A stretch of DNA of 64,000 nucleotides from the NCBI RefSeq assembly GCF_009870125.1, contig NC_046681.1:17559001-17623000 (forward strand), in the 5' to 3' direction. The DNA comes from Drosophila pseudoobscura. Its lineage: Eukaryota > Arthropoda > Insecta > Diptera > Drosophilidae. Below the pieces are notes generated by a model. The model did not search any database. It was not told the DNA's origin and worked only from the letters and a program-made list of their open reading frames with translations. Positions within the stretch are counted from its first letter, which is position 1; each line of letters begins with the position of its first letter. The translations under genes and the position numbers were made by a program. Shown here piece after piece: positions 15,640 through 28,700 of the stretch.

Positions 15640-15960
15640 TTTGAAGTTTTTAACACTCTTCGCACCTAATCCCTATTCCCTACGTGGACTTAATCGTCAC
15701 CCTTCTTGACATTTTCTCTCTTATGAGAGTCAGCTGCGTTCTATTAACATCCACTCTCATAAAGGCCCTAGGACATGCCATGGTATTCTCTTGCCCCTTA
15801 TCACTCGCGAGGTCGAATCGGCTGCCCTCATTAATCTTATTGGAATTTCTGTTCCGTCCCTTTTTCTCTGTTATCATTCCTCTCTGTCATTCTTGCCGTA
15901 ATTACAATAAATTTTTCCACCTATTTTCCTTTGACCCTTGTGCTACCACTGGCGCACTGT
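15640..15960. repeat. Unclassified insertion next to the RNase H fragment
   Basis: A moderately GC-rich block has overlapping ORFs on both strands and no recognisable domain. It may belong to the neighbouring non-LTR debris or to the following dispersed repeat. Confidence 0.25.
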
Positions 15961-15964
15961 GAGA

Positions 15965-16440
15965 AACAGCATGAATATTGAAAATTAAATTACTAAATGT
16001 GGCGGGAAACAGCTGTCTTAAACAATATGTTCTTTTGCGCGCATCATACGAGTACACTCTTAGGTGTGACGCGGACATGTGTGCAGTTATGAGCAACAAT
16101 TTATTTCTCGCTAAAGTTCCGATAACCAGATGGGCTGCGTCAGCTGTTAGCACCAAACTTTGGTTCTCTCATCAATTATTTCAGAGGCAAACTTGGGCTA
16201 AAAATCAACTATTTATAAGGAAGGCAAAATCTTCATTATCCTGAAAATGGTGGCAAATTTATGTTAATACATCAATAAGTCAACTATTTTTTTCGTTTTT
16301 GTATAAAAAGCCGTTTACTTTTCATTTTGTCGAGGAAAAGGTTTTCGTTTTGACAACGAAGAAATCTTGAAAATCCCGTGAAAACGGGAGAACTTTCAGG
16401 CAAGGGGCTTGCCCCCTTGTAATAAATATAATAAATTCTT
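15965..16440 (+). repeat. Dispersed repeat family A, copy 1
   Basis: Three blocks recur at 51590-52080: 'atgtggcgggaaacagctgt', 'gttccgataaccaga', and 'tttatgttaatacatcaata' followed by 'aaaagccgtttacttt' and 'ggttttcgttttgacaacga'. Their order differs between copies. This copy ends near a GC hairpin at 16401-16418. The family identity is unknown; Helitron-like is possible from the hairpin. Confidence 0.6.
16401..16418 (+). repeat. GC hairpin, Helitron-3'-end-like
   Basis: 'caaggggcttgccccctt' folds into a short GGGGC/GCCCC stem. Related hairpins followed by CTAG occur at 49447-49462 (minus) and 57078-57093 (plus). Here the last bases are CTTG rather than CTAG. Confidence 0.4.
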
Positions 16441-16797
16441 AACCAAAGCACAGATGTGAGAGCAATGTAGCTATAGGTCACGTGGTACACCTGGTACACA
16501 GCTTTTTAAAGCTTTGGTTGAAGCATAATGTTGAAATTCTTGATTTATCCAAGTTGTTGGAGTTTCAGAATTCAGACCAAATCTGTTGTATTGTTATTGC
16601 CATCAGCTGTTTTAATAAATGGTGTGTTTGAATAGGTATTTCATATCTGTAAAATAATACCATCGTTCCCAAAATATGTACTGTACCCTGTGTGCAGTGG
16701 TATAAAATCAACTATTCGATACTTGCAGGTATAAAATACTACATAAAATATCGTATGTTGTTCATCTCTAAAAATACTACCGTACACAAATAAGTAA

Positions 16798-19700
16798 ATG
16801 TTTATGGGCAAAATGAATCGGATTTCCTTTGAGGAAATTTCCATGATCCGAGACCTCGACAGGTAAGACAGTCACTTGAAGTTCCATAAGTTTTACTAAT
16901 AGCTTATATTTCAGTCGATATTTTGGATGTCTTGACTTAGCTGATCCTAAAAATTTGGAAATAAAAGCCATAGTTCAAAAAACTATAACAACAATACAAG
17001 ATGATATTGCCTATTATATTACTAAAAATATAATTGTTGCCAATGACGGATCAGCAGGAGTGCTTAAGAATAACTCAACTGGAAACACTGGCAACGAAGA
17101 CAACAAATTGCATGATATAGAAACTAAAATAATTAGTTTTTTCGAGGAGGAAACACTTGCTAGAGACCAATTTACTAACGCCCTCTGCAAACTCGGTCAC
17201 TTGCATCTGCTCCTTGGTGAATATTCCGAGGGTAAGTAACATCGTAAACCTAGTATTATTATGATTACTTTATAATCAAAACAAAGCTAAAACAAACGAA
17301 CAATAGTGATTAGTTTAGAGACCACATTGACCAAGGACCGCAAATAAGAGTTATGAATGCAAATTCATGAAGGAAACATATTAGGGCACCATGGAATACC
17401 CCACAAGTCCTGCTTTCTTATTCGTTTCAAATCTACCTTGTCGAATTGGAGGGCCTTCTTAAACTTTTGCCAGCGACGGACGTGAAAAAAAGTTTTTCGT
17501 TTACTCATCGAGTCACCTTCCTTTACCAGTGCTTAAACAAAATTTTGTTTCAGACCTTAGTGGTCCTGGTGACAATATAAGGTCTTGGATTTTCACGAGA
17601 GCTGCATTTTGTACGTTGTGTATTTTCGGACGTTTTGGCCAGTGCCTTCTTGAGTAATGCCCTTTTCTATCTAGGCTATCCTATAGGAACAGAAAGCAGC
17701 TATATTTTGTATAAGCTGTTAGCAATCCAGATAATTTTATTTTCAAACAATGTAGTCACTAAATCGTTTAACTGTTCCTGTGAAAGTGCCTTGCCATATT
17801 TATATTCCACTGAATGGTCATTACTTACGTTTTTGCGTTTTAGTGGCGGTATTTCCTCTGAAGAAGCAGCCGGAATGGATAGCCTTAAACAGATTGTATC
17901 TTCAAAACATTTGTAGTTCTTTTGAATTAATCAAAATTCAGTGCCGTGAGTCTCTGTTTTTCTCAGCAGCATCAAGACTGCTTTGTAAAGTCATGTAAAG
18001 GAACGGCTTGAGTTATCCATTTCAATTACTTTAAAGAAAGATTGTTAGTGTTTTTGGAAGACACTCGATTGTATTCTGATGGAAGTCAGAAATACACTGA
18101 GGCAGGGATACTATAAGTACAGTGTTATATATCCATTTCTATGAATATCTAGAAGTGACAAAGGTCTAATTTGTGTGGGAGAAATAATAAAGGTAGCTAC
18201 CAGATTAACGAATCTCGATCAGATCGTTATTATAGCCAGAACGAGCAAATGAAATGGCAGTGGCTGCTTGAAGTGAACTAAGATTTTTTTCTAGCAAGGG
18301 TTTTTTTATTTTATTTTTAAAATGGATAAGGCGCAAAGTGATAAGTTCATTACAGCTATTACTGGTAAGGCATATGGCATAGGCGTTTCACCACAGCTCA
18401 AAACAATATAGATGACACCTGATATATAAATATAGGATGCATATTACCTTGTGCTGCTTTACATGCCCATTACATATTTTTAATTCAAAATACCTAAGCT
18501 TCATTCTGAAGAGATATCTAGTATATAATAATATATAATTCATCGTTTCAGCTTTATCGGCATACCAAAAATATTTAAGATTCAATCAGAATAATTATTG
18601 GACAAATCATGAATTTATTTATGGAATAGGGATTGCTTACTTTAAGCTCCGATGCTTTAAATGGTAAGTACCACAACTTTATTTATTTTTTAAATTGGTA
18701 ATTTCTGACGTTTTTAAAAAGATGAAAGAAAATTACAAATGAATCCTCGCATTTTCGCGTACATTCCTTTGTGAATGAATCAAATGTGTTTCTGCAGCTT
18801 TGGTAAACGCCATCGGGTTTATGTAGCATTCCAGACTGCTCCGAGAAATCATATGCTTTAGCATTAACTTTGAAAGGTTTGCAACAGCGCACTAAAAATC
18901 ATTTTTGATTAGGTTAATTAATTGATTGATTTGGTATCATAAAATGATTCTTCACAGCAGATTACCATCGCCCTATTTTGTATTAGCCGGCATTTTATTT
19001 TCTTGTCACTACATATTTGGCGAACAAACATAAGCAACAAAAACAGGGATGATTTTTCATTGGTGCAATTTTCTGCATTTCTATTTCGCAAGAGGGGATT
19101 TAACCTATCTGACGGCGCTTTCTTCCTCCAATCTCACTACTAGTAGTTTCCTGTTTACTTACAGCTATTGTTCATAAAACGATTAAGACTTTTAAGAGAA
19201 TTAATTTGTTGGCAAAACACAGCTGACTGGGCAACGTAGCCCACAAGTGTATGTTCATCTAGTCTGCGCTATGGTTACATTGCTCAGTCAGTTTACATTT
19301 TCTGAAAAGTTAAAAGTGCTTCCCTCCATTTGTGTTGTGCCTGCCTGGCTTTCCATCCACGATAGATAGTCCGGTCTCAAAACTCGTTTGCAAAACGTCT
19401 GCTGCCACTTTTTCCATCGAACGAATTACAGTCATTCATTTTTATCGTTTCTGATGCTTTTTAGCCTTTTCCCACCCAGTATTCTACGCGGAACGGTGTG
19501 AGTTTTTGGCAGATGTGAAACCTCGATTCCCACTGGCACCAGTTGTCGATTTTATTGGCTATAATAAAACTATACACATAAGGAAACAAAAATTGCAGCA
19601 GCTCGGTTTGCCCATGGCTGCTAGAAATTTGCTGGACTGTCCCTCGCTTTTGTTTCCTGGTGCTTCTCCCGAAATTTCGGCTGCTACTTCTTGCCTTCGT

Positions 19701-22700
19701 GCATTTCCCGATCAATCTTCAGAAGCTTGTCCAGTTTTGTTGCTTTGGAGGGGAGGCTTAGTCGCAGGAGGAATAATAGAAGTGGAGTTGGATCTGTCCT
19801 GGTCGACATCAACAGAATTCGAAAATGCATTTGAAAAACATCCTAAAAATATCGCATAGAAACGAGGAGCATGGGAACATCCTAGATGGATGGTGGAATA
19901 ACTGGGAAATGTTCGGAACGGCAAATCCTGTGGATGGTCGCCTGTGGGAATGGGCTATTAGACGGTCGATCTGATTTATTCTAATATATACCTGAAGTAT
20001 TACACCTATTCGATTAATTAGTAAATGGTTATTTCTCGCCATTCCTTGTTATCGAAATTTGTGCATCTCTAGTTTGTTACAACTTGTTTACAAAAAAAAA
20101 CTACACGAATTCTGAATATGAAGTTCTTAAGCAACATTTACATTTTTTAAATTTCTAATGATATAAAAGTATGAACATGAAAGTTCGGAAAAAATAAAGT
20201 GATATACACACATATACATATATATATATATATACATAGGTATGCTTACCCATTCAATAATATTTTTTTTGGGAAATGGAATTTGAGTTGTTTTTGGTAT
20301 TAAAAAATGTAAAAGATGTTTATACATAAATAGTTCCTTCCTTAGAAGTGCGCGCCCATCTCAGGTATAAACATTTATATGTACATGGATGAATGTTTAC
20401 TTGTGCATAAATGTATGTACATATGTACGCGTATATGCCTGCAAAGTGCATTAGGACATTGATAATTGTGTACATATGTATGGATATTGAAAAACAAAAA
20501 AAAGTATATGTGCATATAGTGTGTGCATGTATGCACAAACATATAAATGCATACATATGCACAAGTAAAATACATCTTAGGCACAAAACGGTTGTTGGTT
20601 TTTCTTTGAGCATAACCTATCTTTCATTCGAATACCACCATCATTTTTGTGGCCTGGTGGCCCCCAATTGCTTTAATAGGTTTTAGACGTTTACAGCTCG
20701 TGCTTCCTTTAACTTAAGATGTCTACAAATCATTGAGATTTTAGCACATTTGCATCTTTTGAACCATCTTTTCATTCTGAAGATTAGTGTATAGTTTTGT
20801 ACAGTGATTAATGATTGAAACATTCTCAAAATATAAGAGTATTCAAGGTCGTGGTTTTGTTGAATGAACCCTTTCGGATATTCAGGCTTAACAGATGAAT
20901 AATCCAAGGATCCCGTCTGTCTCGATGACCGCCTTGATCTCAGACTATAAGAGAGCAACCAAATTTTGCATCCAGACCCCTGTACTGGCACACTTTAGCA
21001 AATGTATTTCAAAATTATTCCCCACGCGAAATTTCGAAATACACTTGTAACATTATGATATTGCAGGAGTCTGGATACAAATTGGTTGCTCAAGCTCTCA
21101 TAATGTCTGAGATCTAGGCGCTCATCGGGACGGACAGACGAACAGACAGACAGACAGACATGACTCTGCTATTGATGCTTATCATGAATATATATACCTT
21201 GTGGGGTCGGAAACGCTTCCTTTTGGGTCGCTTCGATATCGGCATCAGTAAATTTGATATTTAAAACTTTTTTTATATGAAAAAGACACGTTAATTATAC
21301 AGATATATTTATATATATAGATATATATACATTTTAAGATTTTAAATACTTGCGATCGGTTTAAAGTTAGTTAACATGAGTGTCTACATTTTACTGTCGG
21401 CCACTGTACTCGTATATACGATCCAAATGGGCACTCCTTGAAACTAACATTTGACACTAATGTTTTTTGAAGATTTAAACAAATTTTTTCTTCTTTTTAT
21501 AGGGCAATCAAATCTTTTCAGGAGCTTTTATACTTAAACCCCAATTTCACATGTGCTAACGATGTTCATTTACGATTGGGTTTCATGCTGAAGCATTGCG
21601 GTGAATACCACATTGCTTTAAAACATTTGCAATTGGCGCTGCTTTATACGAATCCATCGACTTATTCTGAGCTTCATGGTAAGGGTTTTAAAACGTCCAT
21701 TTTTCTTTTTTTTTCATTCTTTTAATATTTTGATTATATTGAAAACTACAAATTAATTGATATTTTTTGTTTTTCAGTTAAATTTCAAATCGCTCACCTT
21801 TATGAAGTTCAAAATAAGCATAAGGCGGCAAAGAAAGCCTATGAATTTCTACTCAACGAGAAAAATATATCGCTGAAACTAAAAGCAGATGTTTATAGAC
21901 AACTTGGTAAGTTACATGCAAAAACTAGACATTTTTATATTGATCCGATCGCCACCAGCAATCAAAGACTGTACAGTTACCAAGATGTTGCCAATGTGTA
22001 GGTATCCATGTAGTTTGAACAGTAATATTGTCCAAAGTCCAGCCGCGCAGGATACTTTTTTTTGTGGGGCCATGTATGCAAGAATAAGAACTGCGTTTGG
22101 TTTCCGTTTCGTCATAAGACTGATTTTGTAGTGTTTACCTGACTCCGTCTTAACTCTAAATATTACTCGACAGTATGTGGTGTGGCGCTTTGTCGCCGAG
22201 CGTGTCGAGTGTAAGAGGTTCTACTGATTATGCAAACAAACTATTTGTCGCCGCGAAATGAATTTGTGACGTCTTCTTCTGCGTTTAATATATTCATTTA
22301 GGTGCAAATCGTTCAATAAAATTAAGTCTGACGTGCTTGATTTGTGAGAAGTGTGTGAGAGAAAACTGAATTAATGGAGTGACGAGTGTGTAAGATGAAA
22401 ATATGATGATATTTATGAGGCTCTGCTGCTTACACGCCATGCGCACCTGATTTTTGGCCGGCGCTTCCATGATTCTGCCATGCGCCTCCTGGTAGTAGGT
22501 GGACCGCTCGTCCGCATTCTAGCGGTGCTTATCCCGCGATTCTTTGGGTTGCCTCGTCCAAGACTGTCCGGAAAGCACATATGCGAAGTGCAGAGTGGGT
22601 AGGTGGCTACCAGACCCCGGGCGTAGCTCGCTATGTGGAGGGGATAGACTCCCAGACTGGACGCCGCCGCCGAGCTCATGTAAGCCAAGTGCTTTCGGCC

Positions 22701-25700
22701 AAGTACTTCCGCGCCCTCTATGATGGCACATTAGTGTATCCCACTGTGATCTCGGCTGTCTCTAACATCTTACTGCTGGACACCAGTACTACCTCGCTCT
22801 TCGCAGGTGCGAGCCCAGCGCGCTCCAGCCACTGTTGGATGCGAGCACTGTTGAATGGTTTGGTTGCAGGTAATCTCCTCTGCCCATGCGTTGAAGTCGT
22901 CTCCGATAGCCACTGGGTGTCGACCGCTGACGTCGGCCGCTAGGTTGTCGATAATTCCTTTGAATTCAGAGAGGGACAAGCTTGGAGCGAGTCAGAAGCT
23001 ATAGATCAAGACTTTTCCAACTTTTGCGCGCATGAATCCCACCGCTGTCCACCGTTTCCGATAAGATGTTCCAGGGTTTCGATGACCCGAGGATCATCAC
23101 ATTTCCTGCAGTCTCGGTTGGTGATGCATGCAACACCACGCGCCGCAGCCAGACAGTGACCTGTACGTATTCCCAGTTACAGTCTGCAGTCGTTCCCTGG
23201 TAGGTGTATTGGGTAGTGACTGAGTTTTTCGTTACGTTCTTTGCAGTACTTCTCCTCGCTTTTCGGTCTGTTATCTGGCCTGCTTCTCTATGTCGCCTTG
23301 TAGCGTACTGAGGGAGACAGGCACATTCTCGATTCTCTCATTCGCCAGCCCGACGCCTTGCTTAACCATGTCGTCTGCCGCCTCGTTTCCTTCGATGCCT
23401 TGGTGGCTGAGAATCCAATAGATCCGCACTAACTTTGTCATGATTAGGGCGTCTAGTACTTCACTGCTCGTCAAGATACTTCCGTATCGGTACCTTGTAC
23501 GTCTTGGTAAAGAGGATAAGGTCCGTCTTGTTCGCGTTGATATTGAGTCCTACTTCGTTCGCCCATTAACATATCTCCCGGAGTGCACGTTCCATTATGG
23601 AGCCTTCAAATCTCTTGGATGTTTGGATGGATTTCCGTTTATTATCCAGTAGTTCTTTGGATAGGGTCTCTCTGGACATCTCCTCCACATATTTCACTGA
23701 ACCCTCGATCTTCGAAGTAACAGTATTTTTAAACTTTTTCTAGTTTGTATTCCGGGGTTTTTATAGTCTGTTACCTTCGGAGAGTTTTTGAATTCGCACT
23801 GCAACTGAATGTACTTACTATCTGAGAAGGATGGTCTTTCAAGGACTCTCCAGGCAGATACCAAGGTACTCTTTGGATGACGTGGCACATACGAAGATGT
23901 GTTCCTCACCCCGTTCGCTACGTCTAAGTTAGTTGTTGGTGTAAAGTCTAAGTGTGAATCAGCTCTGCCATTGATGTCCGTGCTTCCCCAAACGCTCTAA
24001 TGGGCATTGGCGTCCGTACCAATGAGAAGTTGGTGGTTCTTGGAGCCGGCTTTTGTTACCAGACTCCGTAGTTCGTTGGGTGGGGCGGGCCTGTCGTGTG
24101 CCATGTATCAGGAGGCTGCCAAATGGCGCCTCGCTTCCCAGCATCACTACTGTGCTGTAATGAGACATAAGGTAAGCATGGATTCTTGGTTCCATTCCCT
24201 TGGTACGAGTACGACGGTTCTGTTTCTGCTTACCTTACCTGCTCCTGGACTAAAGTTACGTCTTCGAACCTTTGATCTCTTGCTAATTTGCTCTTATGCA
24301 AATTGACCTGCAGCACCCTTAGCGTCGTGGGTGTAGGACTCAACCTCACACGACGTGTTGACTAATACTGTTAGGACACCATCCTTGTCTTCCTCAGTGT
24401 CTTTCAGCGCAAGACCGTGGGCGCCCTCACGATGGCCTCAGGACCTAGGTCTTTCTCCATCTCGCATCTCCATCTCATCTTTGCCCTCGTGGTGGCGACT
24501 TTTAAGGCGTAGGTATACACTGCTTAAGCCCTACGCCGACTTCCCGAACTTAGGGAATGGCGGCTCCTCTACCTCCTCTATCTGGAAGATCACATGACCC
24601 TCTCGTCGGGTAATGGGCTAGCGACATAAAGAACCTTCCAGTCTGCCGTTGGCACGTCTGGATTCTATCTCTGCAGCATCTTCAGTGCTCTCCTTGGACT
24701 GTATCAGTCACTGCCGCGTTGCGTAGTCGTTGCATATGAAGATTTCGACCCCGTTCAGCCATCCAGCGCCATCGAACGTGGGCAAGGACGTTGGGGTCGT
24801 CCTGAAAGTGACAAACGCACATACAACAGATCTACATTCACTGTCCATGAAACGTTGACCGTTGATGCCTGAGATACTAGTGATGAGGCGCATTGATGAC
24901 ATAAACGATATGTGAACGATTCGATCGATCTGCAGGGGTATATAAAATCTGGCCCGAAACTAGAACTGACTTCCAGTGTTCCTTTATTTTCCATTTTCGC
25001 TATTTTTTGTCAAATTTATTTTATATTTACAGGATGGATGTACCACTGCGTAGAATGCCTAGGCGAAAAAAAAGAACGTGAATCGAGTGCATTGATTTTT
25101 CTGCAAAAGTCAATTGATGCTGATCCAAAAAGTGGCCAGTCATTATATTTATTGGGCAGATGTTACGCAGGAATAAATAAGGTCCATGATGCTTTTCTGG
25201 CATATCGAAACTCTGTAGAAAAAAGTGAAGGAAATGCGGATACCTGGTGCTCGATTGGGTAAAATTATGCAAATTCCGGGTTTTTCATCAACAATTAACT
25301 GAATAATATCCAAAGTGTTTTATATCAACAACAAAATCAACCGACGGATGCGCTCCAGGCTTACATATGTGCTGTGCAACTAGATAAAGACCACAAGGAA
25401 GCTTGGACTAATTTGGGCATTCTTTATGAGAGCTGCGGTCAGCTACGAGATGCCTATGCCTGCTACTTAAATGCAACTAAACAAGTTTCGTGCCAGGTAA
25501 TAAGTTTTAAAGACTATCATAAGTAGTAAATATGCCCAAATTGACACTCCGTAGTATTACTATATAGGAGTATTCCCACAAAGCGTTTCAAGTGGTGACG
25601 TGTATCTTTGGGTCGTGGTTGTCATCGCCCAAAATTGTATTTTCCCAAATATTAATGTCCAAAATATCAAAATACAAAAGACCGACACGTTAATTATTAA

Positions 25701-28700
25701 AAAATCGCGGTTCTTCGAAGGTATTTTATTATTTCGAACAAACTCCTCGTGTTAACCCATTAAGGTCTGCTACTAAACTGCTTTGAGACCAAAATTGGCT
25801 AAATAAGTGAAAATTAGTTTTTGAAACTTTTTTGTATAAACCTGTTTTGTTTTATTTTGTTTTAGAAAACCACCATACATCGAAAAGAAGAAACAATACC
25901 CATGAACAAAGACGCCATTGGATTGACTAAAGGCTTATCACAACGTATCAAATTTCTGGAGATTCAACTTGGCCAGGCCCCGTTACCGAGTATTACATCA
26001 AAACGGCGGCAGTTATGTTCAATTGAAGAAGCTTGGAATCTTCCGATTTCGTTAGAAATGAACTCCAGACAACAACAAACAGCTCAGATGCTGCCGCGAC
26101 AGGTAACAAAAAATATTCATATACAGGTAAATTATATTCATAAAATATATAACTAGCAAACGAGCAAACGAAGCAAAGCCCATACCCGTAACTCATACAC
26201 TCCTCGCCACTTGAATAGAACACCTTAATAAGTTAGTTTTCTACCCGCCCACTGCTCACAAACCAAGCACGTTGGAGACTTCATTTATCTTCTAAGTTAA
26301 AGTTTATTGAATGATTGAAAGAAAGTCTTTGGCCCTCAGAGAGGCCCCGCATAGGCCAGTATGGCCCTTAGTTATCCGGATGGGGGGCGGTGGGATGTGG
26401 GGGTATGAACCGTCGCAGCTGTACTTAATTACGTTTGAAAGTCCTCGAGAGTCGAGGTGTTTTTAGCGAAGGCAAGTACTGACTTTTGCTCTTTGGTGCC
26501 TAACATCTGCACCTTGTTGCCGAATCCGCCATTCTCCGCCCGCATCTGGGCCAACTGCGCGTAGTATCTACAACCCTCCTCTACCCGTTGCTCAGCCCAC
26601 GCTAGGTTGGATTTCTCCTCCTGGGAAATATCCGCCATACCTTGGAGCCGGCTCTGTATTTTGAGGGCCGGCTGGTACTGGGCTTTCGTCTTCACCCCCT
26701 GGTTCAGGCAAGCGGATAAGGCTTTCTTATTCCGTTTTGCTTATCGATAGCACGATCTCCAGTTCCGAGTCTGTAGCGACAACGGCACCCGATACTCAAA
26801 AAGAGTATAGGGGTGTATTCGAATTATGGTTAAAGGGGATCTGTTTATTGTGTGTGGCCGTCCCCAAAAGTATACATAGCTATGTCTGTCTGTCCATCCG
26901 TCCGTCTCGTCTCGTTTGGCGACTAGTTCTCAGAGACTATAGAAGATCGGCTGCGTTCCGCCCCCACAAAGGACGAAAATCTGTGGCATCCACAATTTTA
27001 AAGATACGAGAAGACTAGAATAGAGAGAATGACCAATATAGCGATAGCGTAGCCTCACTTTTACGGTTTTTATATCCGAATTGGGAACAGTTCCCTGTAG
27101 ATCCGGCACGATAACCCAATCCTCGCTGTCATTGATCTGCCAAATCCGTAACCATATATTTTCAGTAATGAAAATACTCAATCAGGTTTGAAACTTTCTT
27201 TCATATATACATATTTTTTCAGGGTCCACCTCCACCTTATCCGCAGAGTCACATAAGTGAAAGTCCCACGCCTGCCAAACGTATAAAGGAAGACGCTCTA
27301 AATCCAATCTACAATCGATCGGGACAAGACTGCCAAGATATTATACAGCAAAACAAAACACAATATTTACAATTTAACCAAAATATAATAAGTGAGCAAT
27401 TTTGAGTACCAGACATGCCCGAATAAAACAATAGCTATAATTTTTCTCCTTTGACTACACCATGTAACTGCGAAAAAATCTCAGACATCAAACTGGCTTT
27501 TTCTGATACCCTTGGGCCTCACAAAAGGCAGACAACGTTTCAATAAAAAAAAGCTTTTAAATGAAACATTAATTATTTTTTGTGCAATTTTTTTGTAACC
27601 CTGGAAATGTTATTGCTTTTCTTTAACCATTCATTCTTGCCTAAGTGAGTTCTCAGACATTTCTAGCAATAAAATCATTCAGCTGTCGTTTTTATTCTTT
27701 GATTTAAATGATATGTATGGCCATAAAGGCTTATTACAAAATTCTATACGTTGAAGATGGAACAGCCTAATACAATTTTATTTCAAAATGTGTTGTGGCT
27801 TAAAAGTACAAAATTTTTAAAATATTTTGCTCGAAAACGTCGTATAGCATTTCTATAAACTGATATATTTCTTCCGTTTAAATCAATATACAATCCTGTA
27901 TTTAATTAATACTAACTGAAAACACATAGAAACAATACGAATCCCATACGAATAAAATATAAAAAGAATCTAATTTATTTTGAGTTTTCCTGAGTATTTA
28001 AAATCGAAATTAAAAAAAAAAAATGTATTTAAATTTGCCATTGCAATTCTTAGTACCAGTAACAGGTGTATCATTCTCAAGCTAAGTAAAAACTTATGTA
28101 TAAAAAAAATTGTGACTAAATACCAGTTTTATACGATGGAAAACATTTCCTTTATACATTTTTGGAACCCCAAGCCTATCAGAAAAAGTATGTTTGATGA
28201 CAGAAATATGTTGGCAGTTGCACTGTGAATATTAATTAAGTGTCTTTGCATAGCCTTAAAACCGTTCATTTGATATTCGGCACGAAAAGAGTAATGCAAT
28301 GAACTCAGTTTTTGAAAATATTTGTAACATCGAGAAGGATCGGCATCAAATGCTAAGTCCATATGGCGTCATACTTCTTTCCGTCACAATTTCCAATTTG
28401 TTTCAAAATTCACTCACTTTTCCTTACTCCCCCTCAAATCTCGAAGTATTGTGGCTTGCACCATTAAAAAGTGTTTCTATTTTTTAATAATTGTCTGTCA
28501 AAAAGCGTGCCCACCGCTGCTTTAACCAGTCAGAACTATGAAATAGCTTTTAGAGGCTGCAGGCAGCTTATAGACCATATTCAATTACTTGGTTGTCTAC
28601 GGATATACTTGAGTGCATTTCAAGACTGCATCCTCCAAATTAGTCAACATTTTTACCAAGCAGTTAGTCACACAAACAACAATGAAACACAAAGCATTAC

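Noticed and set aside
20320-20686. Overlapping ORFs on both strands in Utx intron 3
   Set aside because: They come from ACATATGTA-type simple sequence, which is open in several frames by chance.
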